DNA of 6,493 bases from an uncultured Pseudomonadota bacterium. GTDB taxonomy: Bacteria > Pseudomonadota > Gammaproteobacteria > Burkholderiales > Eutrophovitaceae. A program made the position numbers and the translations under genes. The stretch's first letter is position 1, and every line of letters begins with the position of its first letter. The notes below the pieces were generated by a model. It searched no databases, was not told the DNA's origin, and was given only the letters and a program-made list of their open reading frames with translations. The stretch spans positions 1-6,493 of the forward strand of contig CAJXPC010000107.1 of NCBI GenBank assembly GCA_913057845.1. Direction: 5' to 3'. This document shows, one piece after another, positions 1 to 6,444 of the stretch.

Positions 1-1
1 T

Positions 2-697
2 CCCTGGGGCCCTGGGCATCCGCACGACGAAGGTTATTTCTACCCGGTGACTTTTACCAAGCCTTATGCTGTTGGTAAATACGAGGTCACTGTTGGTGAT
101 TGGGGTTTGTGCGTTATAGATAATATCTGCCCTCAGGTTGAAACGAAAGGGTTGATGCGAGAGGAGTTCCCCGTTTTTAATGTTACCTGGTCTGAGGCAA
201 ATAGATTTGCGAAGTGGTTATCAAAAAAAACTGGTTTTAGATATCGACTGCCGTCAAACGCTGAATGGGAGTATGCGGCCCGTGCGGGTTTAGGTATGAA
301 TCGCTACTTTGATATGGCGCCCAAAGCGCTTTGTGAATTTTCAAATACGTATGATCAAGTTGCAGACCAAGAGTATCAATCAGAGACTGAGTTTGTTCCT
401 TGCTCGGATGGTTATCGTGAGTACGCGCCCGTCGGTCAATTTGCGCCTAATGCATTTGGCTTGCATGATGTGATTGGTAATTTATCTGAGTGGACTGAGG
501 ATTGCGCGAGCCCCGATTGGCGTGGGGCACCTCTAGATGGTAAAGCCTGGATTGTTGGAGATTGTTCTCTGAGGGGCTTTAGAGGAGGCTCTTGGCTGAA
601 TAATGAGCCGTATTATTTAGTAGAGTCGAGCCGGTTTAGGTACTCCGGGTCTAGGGCAGATGATCTTGGATTTCGTTTGCTTAGAGAGATTGAATAA
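2..697 (+). CDS. FGE/SUMF1-fold (formylglycine-generating-enzyme-like) protein, 5'-truncated
   Basis: The reading frame is already open at base 2 and encodes 231 residues to a TAA at 695-697, followed at once by a second TAA. A GTG at 47-49 could be taken as a start, but the codons before it (PWGPGHPHDEGYFYP) continue the family pattern, so the gene begins outside the window. Family hallmarks in order are VGKYEVT, the PVFNVTWSEA block, RLPSNAEWEYAARAG, PNAFGLHDVIGNLSEWTED, FRGGSW and a terminal LGFRLLRE. These define the FGE-sulfatase / SUMF1-EgtB-PvdO superfamily. True aerobic FGE has two catalytic cysteines in the C-terminal stretch before LGFR. Here that stretch reads YYLVESSRFRYSGSRADD and has none, so sulfatase activation is unlikely. 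Cysteines elsewhere (CVIDNIC, APKALC, FVPC, EDC, GDC) could form disulfides, hinting at an exported protein. The role is unknown. It is convergent with the next gene, 22 bp away. Confidence 0.85.
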   Translation, partial: PWGPGHPHDEGYFYPVTFTKPYAVGKYEVTVGDWGLCVIDNICPQVETKGLMREEFPVFNVTWSEANRFAKWLSKKTGFRYRLPSNAEWEYAARAGLGMNRYFDMAPKALCEFSNTYDQVADQEYQSETEFVPCSDGYREYAPVGQFAPNAFGLHDVIGNLSEWTEDCASPDWRGAPLDGKAWIVGDCSLRGFRGGSWLNNEPYYLVESSRFRYSGSRADDLGFRLLREIE

Positions 698-719
698 TAA
701 GGTGGGTAAGCAGATTTTT

Positions 720-1001
720 CTAATGGTCGTCGAACTCGTTATCCCACTGCAAGGAATCCATAAGGTCATCAATAATATCTTCGATGCACTCTGCAGCCTC
801 TTCTTCTTCAGGATCAGCCATCCCTTCAATTAATGACCCTTCCTCCCCATCGAGACACCGCTCTACAGAGATCTCGGAGCGGGGCCAATTCTCAGAGAGT
901 TCCTGTAGAAGTAAGGCACGGAACGTCTCGAACTCAATATCAGGGCATAAATTAAGCATCTCTTCAGAGATACGGTAGGTGATACGAACGGCGTGGGCCA
1001 T
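720..1001 (-). CDS. small acidic hypothetical protein (93 aa)
   Basis: I do not recognise this family. The protein begins MAHAVRITYRISEEM, a basic-hydrophobic start that could form a beta strand, and continues with a likely helix around residues 24-38 (ETFRALLLQELSENW). The C-terminal half is very acidic: 18 of residues 52-93 are Asp or Glu, including the run PEEEE and IEDIIDDLMD. There is no signal peptide or membrane segment, so it is probably cytoplasmic. The start is ATG at 999-1001 without a Shine-Dalgarno sequence. A possible sigma70-like promoter lies just upstream (1035-1063). The opposite strand also has a short open frame, but it is serine-rich, as expected for the complement of acidic codons, so this strand is preferred. 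It is transcribed towards the FGE-fold gene and away from the ClC gene. Being a real gene is likely but not certain. Confidence 0.55.
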   Translation of the reverse strand: MAHAVRITYRISEEMLNLCPDIEFETFRALLLQELSENWPRSEISVERCLDGEEGSLIEGMADPEEEEAAECIEDIIDDLMDSLQWDNEFDDH

Positions 1002-1034
1002 GAATTCAGTTTACGGGTTTCGATATCGTTAATT

Positions 1035-1063
1035 ATCATGAGCGTAATTCGGAGGTTGGTCAA
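1035..1063 (-). promoter_or_regulatory. candidate sigma70-type promoter for the acidic small protein
   Basis: On the minus strand TTGACC (1058-1063, five of six matches to the -35 consensus) is followed after 17 bp by CATGAT (1035-1040, four of six matches to -10). Transcription would start near 1028, giving a leader of roughly 27 nt before the ATG at 1001. The assignment rests only on consensus matching in an AT-rich spacer, so chance is a real alternative. Confidence 0.3.
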
Positions 1064-1093
1064 TGATTATGTTTTGTCAGCAAACTTACGCAC

Positions 1094-1120
1094 CATTTCA
1101 AAAATAATTTTTGTGAAATG
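1094..1120. repeat. short inverted repeat in the 1002-1299 divergent spacer
   Basis: CATTTCA (1094-1100) is mirrored by TGAAATG (1114-1120) around an A/T-rich 13-nt centre, and pairing continues imperfectly inwards through the A and T runs. It lies in the 298-bp spacer between the divergent acidic-protein and ClC genes, so it could be an operator or an AT-rich hairpin. I see no RNA gene or riboswitch elsewhere in this spacer, only T- and A-runs and a tiny GGAC/GTCC hairpin (1199-1210). Confidence 0.25.
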
Positions 1121-1299
1121 CTCAAAAAAAATGAGGATGATGTAGAGTGTCTTCTAGTCGAATTGTTTTAATTTTTTAGAGTTAATTGTGCAGAATTTGG
1201 ACCACAGTCCGTTTGGAAAAAAGGTTTCGACCATCTTTGTCCCGCTAGGGTTCAACGAAGAGGGGCTGTGCGGATGGTTTAATTGGCCATGGTTTTGTC

Positions 1300-2649
1300 G
1301 TGGCACATAACGTTGTTCCCCCGAGTTTAATTAGACGCGGCCGACATGCGTGGCTGAGTCCTCGGCTATGGCTGCGAAGAATCACTCTTTGGGTTGGTGC
1401 TATTTTAGTTGGTGTGGTGGCGATCGTTTTTGCAATGAGCGCCGAATATGCCAATTCGTTACATCAAGAAGTTGTAGAACTCTCCCCGTTATTACCTTTT
1501 GTGGTCGGCCCAGCTGGACTGGCATTTGTGGTTTGGATAACCCGTAAGTTTTTCCCAGGATCGCAGGGCAGTGGGATTCCTCAAACGATAGCTGCTATAG
1601 ATACCGAAAATGAGGAGCAAAGGGGGAATTACTTATCGATACGGCTTGCGCTAGGGAAGTTCTTACTCACAGTGGTTGGGCTTTTTTCAGGGGCATCGGT
1701 TGGTCGAGAGGGGCCAACGGTGCAAATTGGCGCATCGATCATGCAATCTCTTGGTCGTTTCACTCGATTCTCGCGCGTAGAGACGAAACGCGGATTAATA
1801 CTCGCAGGTGGTGCAGCAGGTGTGGCGGCAGCGTTCAACACACCGCTTGCGGGAATTGTGTTTGCTATTGAAGAAATGAGTCGCAACTATGAAAGCCGTA
1901 CGAGTGGCACGGTGCTTACTTCAGTCATTGTCGCGGGAATAGTGTCCATTTGGTGGCTTGGAGACTATACTTATTTCGGAACAACATCAGCCATTTTGCT
2001 TGGATCAAGCGCATGGATTCCAGTTATTGTATGTGGCGTAATTGGAGGGGTTTTGGGGGGGGCATTCAGCCAATCCTTAATTTTTATATCCCGTGGAATA
2101 CCTGGGAAAATCGGTTTTTTTGCTAAAACACGCCCAATATTTTTTGCTGCAATATGTGGGTTTTTGCTCGCGGTGATCGGAGCATTTTCCGGCAGTTCTA
2201 CATACGGCACAGGTTATCACGAGGCGCGTATGATTTTGGAAGGAACGGGCGACATTCCTGAGTCTTTTGGTTTTTTAAAGTTGTTGGCAACACTGATTTC
2301 TTATATCAGTGGTATTCCTGGTGGAGTGTTTGCTCCTTCTTTAGCAATTGGGGCGGGATTGGGCCAGAACATCGCGCAGATCATTCCATATGTTCCTTTG
2401 GGTGCAGTTGTTGTTTTAGGCATGGTTGCCTATTTTGCAGGGGTGGTTCAAGCTCCGGTTACAGCCTTTGTCATTGTGATGGAGATGACCGACAACCATG
2501 ACATGATCGTGCCGTTAATGGCAACTTCTTTATTAGCGGCAGGTTGCTCAAAAGTAGTTTGCCGGAAGCCGTTGTATCGTGCTCTAGCGGATCAATTTAT
2601 AAACGAGTCTCAGCCTAAGGAATCAAAATCTGAAGTGCGCGATAGGTAG
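1300..2649 (+). CDS. ClC-family chloride/proton antiporter
   Basis: A 449-residue integral inner-membrane protein of the ClC family, without C-terminal CBS domains and close in length to E. coli ClcA. The three anion-selectivity signatures are present: GSGIP (residues 90-94, central Ser91), GREGP (135-139, external gating Glu137) and GIPGGVFAP (338-346, Phe344). The pore tyrosine is retained in KPLY (Tyr426). IEEM (190-193) keeps the internal proton-pathway glutamate (Glu192), which marks Cl-/H+ antiporters rather than channels. GSGIP rather than the GMGIP-type motif argues against the fluoride-exporting CLC-F branch. The first helix begins near residue 28. The start is GTG at 1300. An in-frame stop at 1246-1248 and the absence of any ATG between leave it as the earliest sensible choice; there is no clear ribosome binding site. 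The likely role is chloride or pH homeostasis, for example acid resistance. Its last 40 bp overlap the convergent oxidase gene. Confidence 0.93.
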   Translation: MAHNVVPPSLIRRGRHAWLSPRLWLRRITLWVGAILVGVVAIVFAMSAEYANSLHQEVVELSPLLPFVVGPAGLAFVVWITRKFFPGSQGSGIPQTIAAIDTENEEQRGNYLSIRLALGKFLLTVVGLFSGASVGREGPTVQIGASIMQSLGRFTRFSRVETKRGLILAGGAAGVAAAFNTPLAGIVFAIEEMSRNYESRTSGTVLTSVIVAGIVSIWWLGDYTYFGTTSAILLGSSAWIPVIVCGVIGGVLGGAFSQSLIFISRGIPGKIGFFAKTRPIFFAAICGFLLAVIGAFSGSSTYGTGYHEARMILEGTGDIPESFGFLKLLATLISYISGIPGGVFAPSLAIGAGLGQNIAQIIPYVPLGAVVVLGMVAYFAGVVQAPVTAFVIVMEMTDNHDMIVPLMATSLLAAGCSKVVCRKPLYRALADQFINESQPKESKSEVRDR

Positions 2650-3779
2650 CTTGGATTGAGGTCATTCAGCTGGGTGACTCCGAGCAGTCCGAGAGTCAGA
2701 TCGATTTCTGCTTTCAAAATCTCAATGCAGCGTTCAACGCCATCCTGTCCCCCTGAAGCGAGCCCGTAGAGCCAAGGCCTACCAAGCATGCACGCCTTAG
2801 CGCCCAGAGCAATGGCTTTAACTACGTCTGAACCCCGGCGGATGCCACCATCGAGTATTAAAGGGTAATCCTCACTCACCGAAGCTTTAATCTTAGCCAA
2901 GGCCGAAATAGATGAAATGGCCCCGTCGAGTTGTCTGCCACCGTGGTTGGATACAATTACGCCATCAGCTCCAATTGATTCCGCGATTCTCGCATCTTCA
3001 GGGGAGAGGATGCCTTTAATCACAACGGGCCCACCCCATTGTTCTTTAAACCAAGCGATATCATCCCAATTTATAGAAACATCCCATTGTTCTTTGATGA
3101 ATTCCGTTATTGACATGACAGAGTTGGCATTGACGCTCGTATTATCGAAATTCCGGTATTTTATTTTTCGCCCTAATCCAACATCGAATAGCCAACGTAT
3201 ATGTATTAAAAAATCAAACAATGTTGAGAGTGTGAATTTTGGGGGAACCACAAAGCCGTTGCGTATATCCCGTTCTCGTGCCCCGAGTAATTTGGTGTCA
3301 ACGGTGACGACCAACACGCTGCAGTGCGTTTCTTTAGCGCGACGAATAAACTCTCGAGTAATGCCTCTGTCTCGCAGGACATAGAGTTGAAACCACTGTC
3401 TTGCCGACGTTTTTTTGGCGATCTCTTCGATGCTGCATGTTGACATTGATGAGGGGCAAAAGGGTACGTTTTGGTTAGCTGCCGCCATAGCTGCGTGATT
3501 CTCCCCTTCGCGCCGAACCAGACCTGCGAGCCCTATTGGTCCGAGGACGAGCGGTGTGGAATATCTTTGCCCGAACAAATCAACTTCCTGGTTCCGGTGA
3601 GAAATATCGGTAAGCACTCTAGGTACAAATTTAAAGTTTCTAAAATCATAATTATTGTTTCTTAGAGTAATTTCATCATGAGCACCCCCATCGATGAATT
3701 CAAAAACTGACTTTGGAAGCCTTCTCTTCGCATGTAGTCTTAAGTCGTCTATGTTGATGCATTCTTTGTGGTTTGGCAT
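2610..3779 (-). CDS. FMN-dependent alpha-hydroxy-acid oxidase/dehydrogenase (LldD/glycolate oxidase family)
   Basis: A 389-residue TIM-barrel flavoenzyme predicted to oxidise a 2-hydroxy acid (L-lactate, glycolate, mandelate or similar) to the 2-oxo acid. Visible family residues are WFQLYV (Tyr133), TVD (Asp161), Arg168, VVIKG (Lys255 at FMN), SNHGGRQLDG (catalytic His279, substrate Arg282), DGGIRRG (310-316) and LGRP (332-335, FMN phosphate). Length and motifs are closest to lactate dehydrogenase LldD. The hydrophobic loop around residues 183-203 sits where LldD and mandelate dehydrogenase have their membrane-binding insert, suggesting peripheral attachment to the inner membrane and electron delivery to quinone. 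The N-terminal substrate tyrosine (Tyr24 of spinach glycolate oxidase) is Phe28 here, in LPKSVFEFIDGGA. The start ATG at 3777-3779 lacks a Shine-Dalgarno sequence and lies 27 nt after the upstream sulfatase-like gene's stop, so the two are probably co-transcribed. The exact substrate cannot be read from sequence. Confidence 0.92.
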   Translation of the reverse strand: MPNHKECINIDDLRLHAKRRLPKSVFEFIDGGAHDEITLRNNNYDFRNFKFVPRVLTDISHRNQEVDLFGQRYSTPLVLGPIGLAGLVRREGENHAAMAAANQNVPFCPSSMSTCSIEEIAKKTSARQWFQLYVLRDRGITREFIRRAKETHCSVLVVTVDTKLLGARERDIRNGFVVPPKFTLSTLFDFLIHIRWLFDVGLGRKIKYRNFDNTSVNANSVMSITEFIKEQWDVSINWDDIAWFKEQWGGPVVIKGILSPEDARIAESIGADGVIVSNHGGRQLDGAISSISALAKIKASVSEDYPLILDGGIRRGSDVVKAIALGAKACMLGRPWLYGLASGGQDGVERCIEILKAEIDLTLGLLGVTQLNDLNPSYLSRTSDFDSLG

Positions 3780-3806
3780 ATGAATAGTCGAGATGATAAG
3801 GCTCAG

Positions 3807-5240
3807 TTAAGGCCGTTGTGGGTTTTCACTCCAAATCATGGGTGTGTAATGGTCGCGCGCATTGGATAGGTCTTTCAAGTAAAGTGAGGGCGCCATTTCC
3901 CAAGAAGCTTCTAGCAATGCCTCCGTGAGCCCATCGGCAATTTCTGGATATTTACTCACGACATTTATTTCTTCTGAAGGATCGTTCCCAATATCGTAGA
4001 GTTCCCTTTGCGAGGGAAGTGTGCTGACCAAAATCAATTTCCAGTTGTCTCTTAAGATGGCTCCACCCAGTTCCGTGACGTTGAGTACTAGAGTTCTCTT
4101 GGGGAGCAATTGATTTTCAAAAAGTAACGGTGAGATGCTGATACCGTCTACGGGTTTGACCTGATCATTCTTGCTCGTAGATGCTCCCGCGAATTCAAGC
4201 AAAGTGACATACATGTCAAGTACGTGGACGCGTTCAGTCGAAATTGTTGGTTTGATTTTTCCGGGCCAGGAGACTATTGCTGGAACGCGAACGCCACCTT
4301 CATAAAGTGATCCGCTTCCCGAACGAAACGGACCGTTATCACTCACGGTTTGTTTGCTATCACCATCCCCCGATGAATATTTCCGTTTGACTGAGCCGCC
4401 ATTATCACTATGAAAAATAATAACTGTGTCTTGACGTACCCCCTTTTTATCGAGTGCTGTGAGGATTTTGCCAACAGCCGCGTCAATTTGGGAAACCATC
4501 GCCAGGTAGGTCTGTGTTGCTTGATCCTCGAACTGGTTGAATTTTGTCACAAGGTTATCGGGCGCTTGAAGTGGCACCCCAGGAGTAGGAAAGTTAATCA
4601 ACATGAAAAGCGGTATGGTCTGGTCGTGCTCTTCGATGAGTGTTGTAGATTTTTCACTGATTAGATCTGTTGCGTATCCAAACTCCGTAATCTGTTTTTC
4701 GCCCTCAAACCAGTCAGTAAGACCGATCGTGTTGATTTTCTTTAAGTGGTCCCCAGTCGGTGTGAGGCTGCCATAGAAATAGTCAAAACCTCTCTGTGTC
4801 GGGAGATGACTCCTTTTGGCGTGACCGAGCAACCAAGAACCAAGCAAAACTGTTCGATAACCTGCTAGGTTTAGTGCTTGAGGAAGTAGGCGTTCCCCTT
4901 GGGGAATGCCGTAGGTGCTCCACGATAAGATCGAATTGGTTTGAAGTCCAAATCTATAGGGGTATCGGCCGGTCAAGAGTGCTGCGCGAGTCGATGATGA
5001 ATGAGGTAGTGTATAAAAACCTTCGAGACGTGCGCCAGATTCTGATAGTCCATCAATGTGTGGTGTGCCCGCACGCCCCCCATGAAAGCCCACATCTCTC
5101 CATCCTAAGTCATTCGTCATGATGTATATGATGTGGGGTTTATCTGCCGCGTTGACCCATCCGGCATTAATGATGCAACTCATGCCGCAGAGGTATGTGA
5201 GAGCCGTAATGAAGAATTGCGAGATTCGATTGGTTGCCAT
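3807..5240 (-). CDS. arylsulfatase-B-like secreted protein with degenerate active site (pseudo-sulfatase)
   Basis: A 477-residue sulfatase-fold protein from ATG 5238-5240. An upstream in-frame TTG at 5292-5294 would add 18 residues, but the ATG directly precedes a good Sec signal peptide: MATNRISQ, a hydrophobic core, then VNA-AD at about residue 32. It should therefore be periplasmic or exported. Conserved arylsulfatase-B-type landmarks are NDLGWRDVGFHGG (43-55), RAALLTGRYPYRFGLQ (85-100), RGFDYFYG (150-157), PLQAP, SDNGG (278-282), SLYEGGVRVP (311-320) and a C-terminal NWKL...ELYDIGNDPSE block. Aligned without gaps to arylsulfatase B, the nucleophile motif CTPSR is SSSTR (81-85), so Cys is Ser and Pro is Ser. 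GKWHLG is GSWLLG, losing Lys and His. The first metal Asp is Asn43; the later His is Gly221 and Lys is Ser309. Asp44, Asp279, Asn280 and Arg85 remain. Hydrolysis is therefore improbable; binding or another role is inferred. It is probably the first gene of an operon with the oxidase. Confidence 0.88.
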   Translation of the reverse strand: MATNRISQFFITALTYLCGMSCIINAGWVNAADKPHIIYIMTNDLGWRDVGFHGGRAGTPHIDGLSESGARLEGFYTLPHSSSTRAALLTGRYPYRFGLQTNSILSWSTYGIPQGERLLPQALNLAGYRTVLLGSWLLGHAKRSHLPTQRGFDYFYGSLTPTGDHLKKINTIGLTDWFEGEKQITEFGYATDLISEKSTTLIEEHDQTIPLFMLINFPTPGVPLQAPDNLVTKFNQFEDQATQTYLAMVSQIDAAVGKILTALDKKGVRQDTVIIFHSDNGGSVKRKYSSGDGDSKQTVSDNGPFRSGSGSLYEGGVRVPAIVSWPGKIKPTISTERVHVLDMYVTLLEFAGASTSKNDQVKPVDGISISPLLFENQLLPKRTLVLNVTELGGAILRDNWKLILVSTLPSQRELYDIGNDPSEEINVVSKYPEIADGLTEALLEASWEMAPSLYLKDLSNARDHYTPMIWSENPQRP

Positions 5241-5258
5241 ATTTTTAAGTATATCTGA

Positions 5259-5275
5259 TCGACCGGTTCGGTCGA
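5259..5275. repeat. perfect inverted repeat just upstream of the pseudo-sulfatase start
   Basis: TCGACCG (5259-5265) and CGGTCGA (5269-5275) form a perfect 7-bp GC-rich inverted repeat with a 3-nt centre. It ends 18 nt before the sulfatase-like ATG on the minus strand. It could be an operator for a dimeric regulator or a triloop hairpin in the mRNA leader affecting translation. No T-run follows on either strand, so it is not an intrinsic terminator. If the upstream TTG were the true start, this element would lie inside the coding region, which is another reason to prefer the ATG. Confidence 0.5.
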
Positions 5276-5299
5276 GGTTTCCTGATAATCTCAATCACA

Positions 5300-5329
5300 C
5301 CCTATAAATTAATGGTTCTCCCCTATAAA
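5300..5329. repeat. tandem 9-bp direct repeats (CCCTATAAA) in the divergent control region
   Basis: CCCTATAAA occurs at 5300-5308 and again at 5321-5329, exactly 21 bp apart, or two turns of the helix. On the minus strand they read TTTATAGGG and lie 60-90 bp upstream of the pseudo-sulfatase ATG. The same-face spacing fits tandem binding of a regulator, although A/T-rich words of this size can recur by chance. They could equally contain TATA-like -10 elements for the leftward operon. Confidence 0.35.
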
Positions 5330-5351
5330 CAATCCCCCTTTATATATGGTA

Positions 5352-5357
5352 TACAAT
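5352..5357 (+). promoter_or_regulatory. possible -10 element for the rightward membrane-protein gene
   Basis: TACAAT matches the -10 consensus at five of six positions, within the stretch TATATATGGTATACAAT (5341-5357). I find no good -35 box at the matching distance. Transcription would begin near 5364, only a few bases before the ATG at 5370, so the message could be nearly leaderless, in keeping with the missing Shine-Dalgarno sequence. Weak, consensus-only evidence. Confidence 0.2.
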
Positions 5358-5369
5358 CACGTTCTTATT

Positions 5370-6444
5370 ATGCCCTCACTTAACCACACACAAATTGGTC
5401 AGCTAGTCTCTAATGTCGCTCGCAAATTAAGACTCAGCCGTCTGATAAGCGAGCTTGGATTTGCTGTGGCTATCATTTTTTTTGCTTTCGCGACATTGTT
5501 GGTTTTGTCGATTCCGTTCGAATTTGTCAAATCCGGTTGGACTGTGCTTGGCTTCGGCGTGTTCATCGTAGGTCTGCTAGCGTATGTCTGGGTCAAGGCT
5601 TGGACTAGCATTGATGCTCAGGACGCGGCACGGTATCTAGATGAGAAAGCAGGGTTAAAAGATGAGATGCTCAGCGCCCTTTGGTTTATGGATTTGGAAA
5701 GAAAGCACCCAAGTGTCGGGGAAGAGGCTTTTGTTTCAGCACATCTTGAACGTGCTGTTGCTCGTATCCAACCAATTAAGGCAGATGCGCTGGTGCCTCT
5801 GCGTGTGCCTCAAAGTAGCAAGGTGGCAGCTATGGCGATCTTGTTTTTTGCGTTCACCTGGGTGGGGACATCAAATGTCGTGATTGCCCATAAGTCGGAT
5901 CTAACGGTTCGAAGTATTTCAAACTCGAAGTTCTCAAACGCAGAGCCGGCTCGCGCGCTTGATGCGCAGGAAGCGTCGGATATTGAAGAAATTAATGATG
6001 CCTTCGCTGCCTTTGAGAGAGATGACATTAGTTTTGAAGCGAAAAAGGAAGCGTTGAGAACAGCCCGTGAGGTGTTGGATCAAATCAATATGGACGCGGT
6101 CATGACGCGTGAAGGGTTGTCTAAATTATCTAAGATTCTTATGGAGCAAGAGGGGTTTGAAGACGTTGGAAGGGCTTTGGAGCAGGGCAAGCTTCAAGAA
6201 GCCTTAACGTTACTCAAAGAAAAGCAAGAAGAACTTGCCGCTTTATCGGATGTCGATGAGCAACTTGGTATAGAAGAGCAACAAGCAGGCTCAACGGCAC
6301 GTAGTGACAATATATCTTCCACAGAGCTTGGAGATGCTGCGCGGGATCTTTTAAATGAGGTCGGACGGCCAGATCCGCGAAATATCACACGTTTGATTGA
6401 AAATTTAGAGCAAGCACAACAGGAAATGGAGTCTCAAGAAAGAG
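5370..6444 (+). CDS. membrane protein with long coiled-coil/acidic region, DUF4175-like, 3'-truncated
   Basis: The frame opens at ATG 5370-5372 and has no stop before the window end. The genuine part is about 358 residues, because from 6445 the sequence is adapter. The N-terminus (MPSLNHTQIGQLVSNVARKL) is followed by predicted membrane segments at about residues 28-49, 57-77 and 151-172. Between the second and third lies a soluble stretch with DAARYLDEKAGLKDEMLSAL (84-103), like the 'ArrLDe..gL.d..lsAl' pattern I associate with DUF4175-type proteins. From about residue 195 it is charged and helical (for example LTLLKEKQEELAALSDVDEQ), probably coiled coil and outside the membrane. In several proteobacteria such proteins accompany MoxR, DUF58 and VWA genes, but those would lie beyond this window, so the context cannot be tested. 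No Shine-Dalgarno sequence precedes the start. The membrane prediction is solid; the family name is tentative. Confidence 0.75.

Noticed and set aside
47..697. Complete 216-aa FGE-fold gene starting at GTG 47
   Set aside because: The frame is open to the window edge and the residues before the GTG fit the family, so the gene is truncated by the window.
784..978. 64-aa open frame on + opposite the acidic small protein
   Set aside because: Serine-rich composition is what the complement of acidic codons gives; no start signal or recognisable domain.
1199..1210. GGAC-CACA-GTCC mini hairpin
   Set aside because: Only four base pairs with no T-run; expected by chance.
1249..1299. Possible fluoride riboswitch ahead of the ClC gene
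   Set aside because: The leader has a GGATGG and GGCCATGG but not the ordered riboswitch core, and the protein has GSGIP and GREGP of chloride transporters rather than CLC-F motifs.
2917..3384. 155-aa open frame on + inside the oxidase gene
   Set aside because: It is the antisense shadow of a clearly conserved flavoenzyme and shows no domain of its own.
5241..5294. TTG start adding 18 residues to the pseudo-sulfatase
   Set aside because: The extension would bury the signal peptide behind a long charged stretch and place the perfect inverted repeat in coding sequence. The weak AGGG before the TTG is not enough to prefer it.
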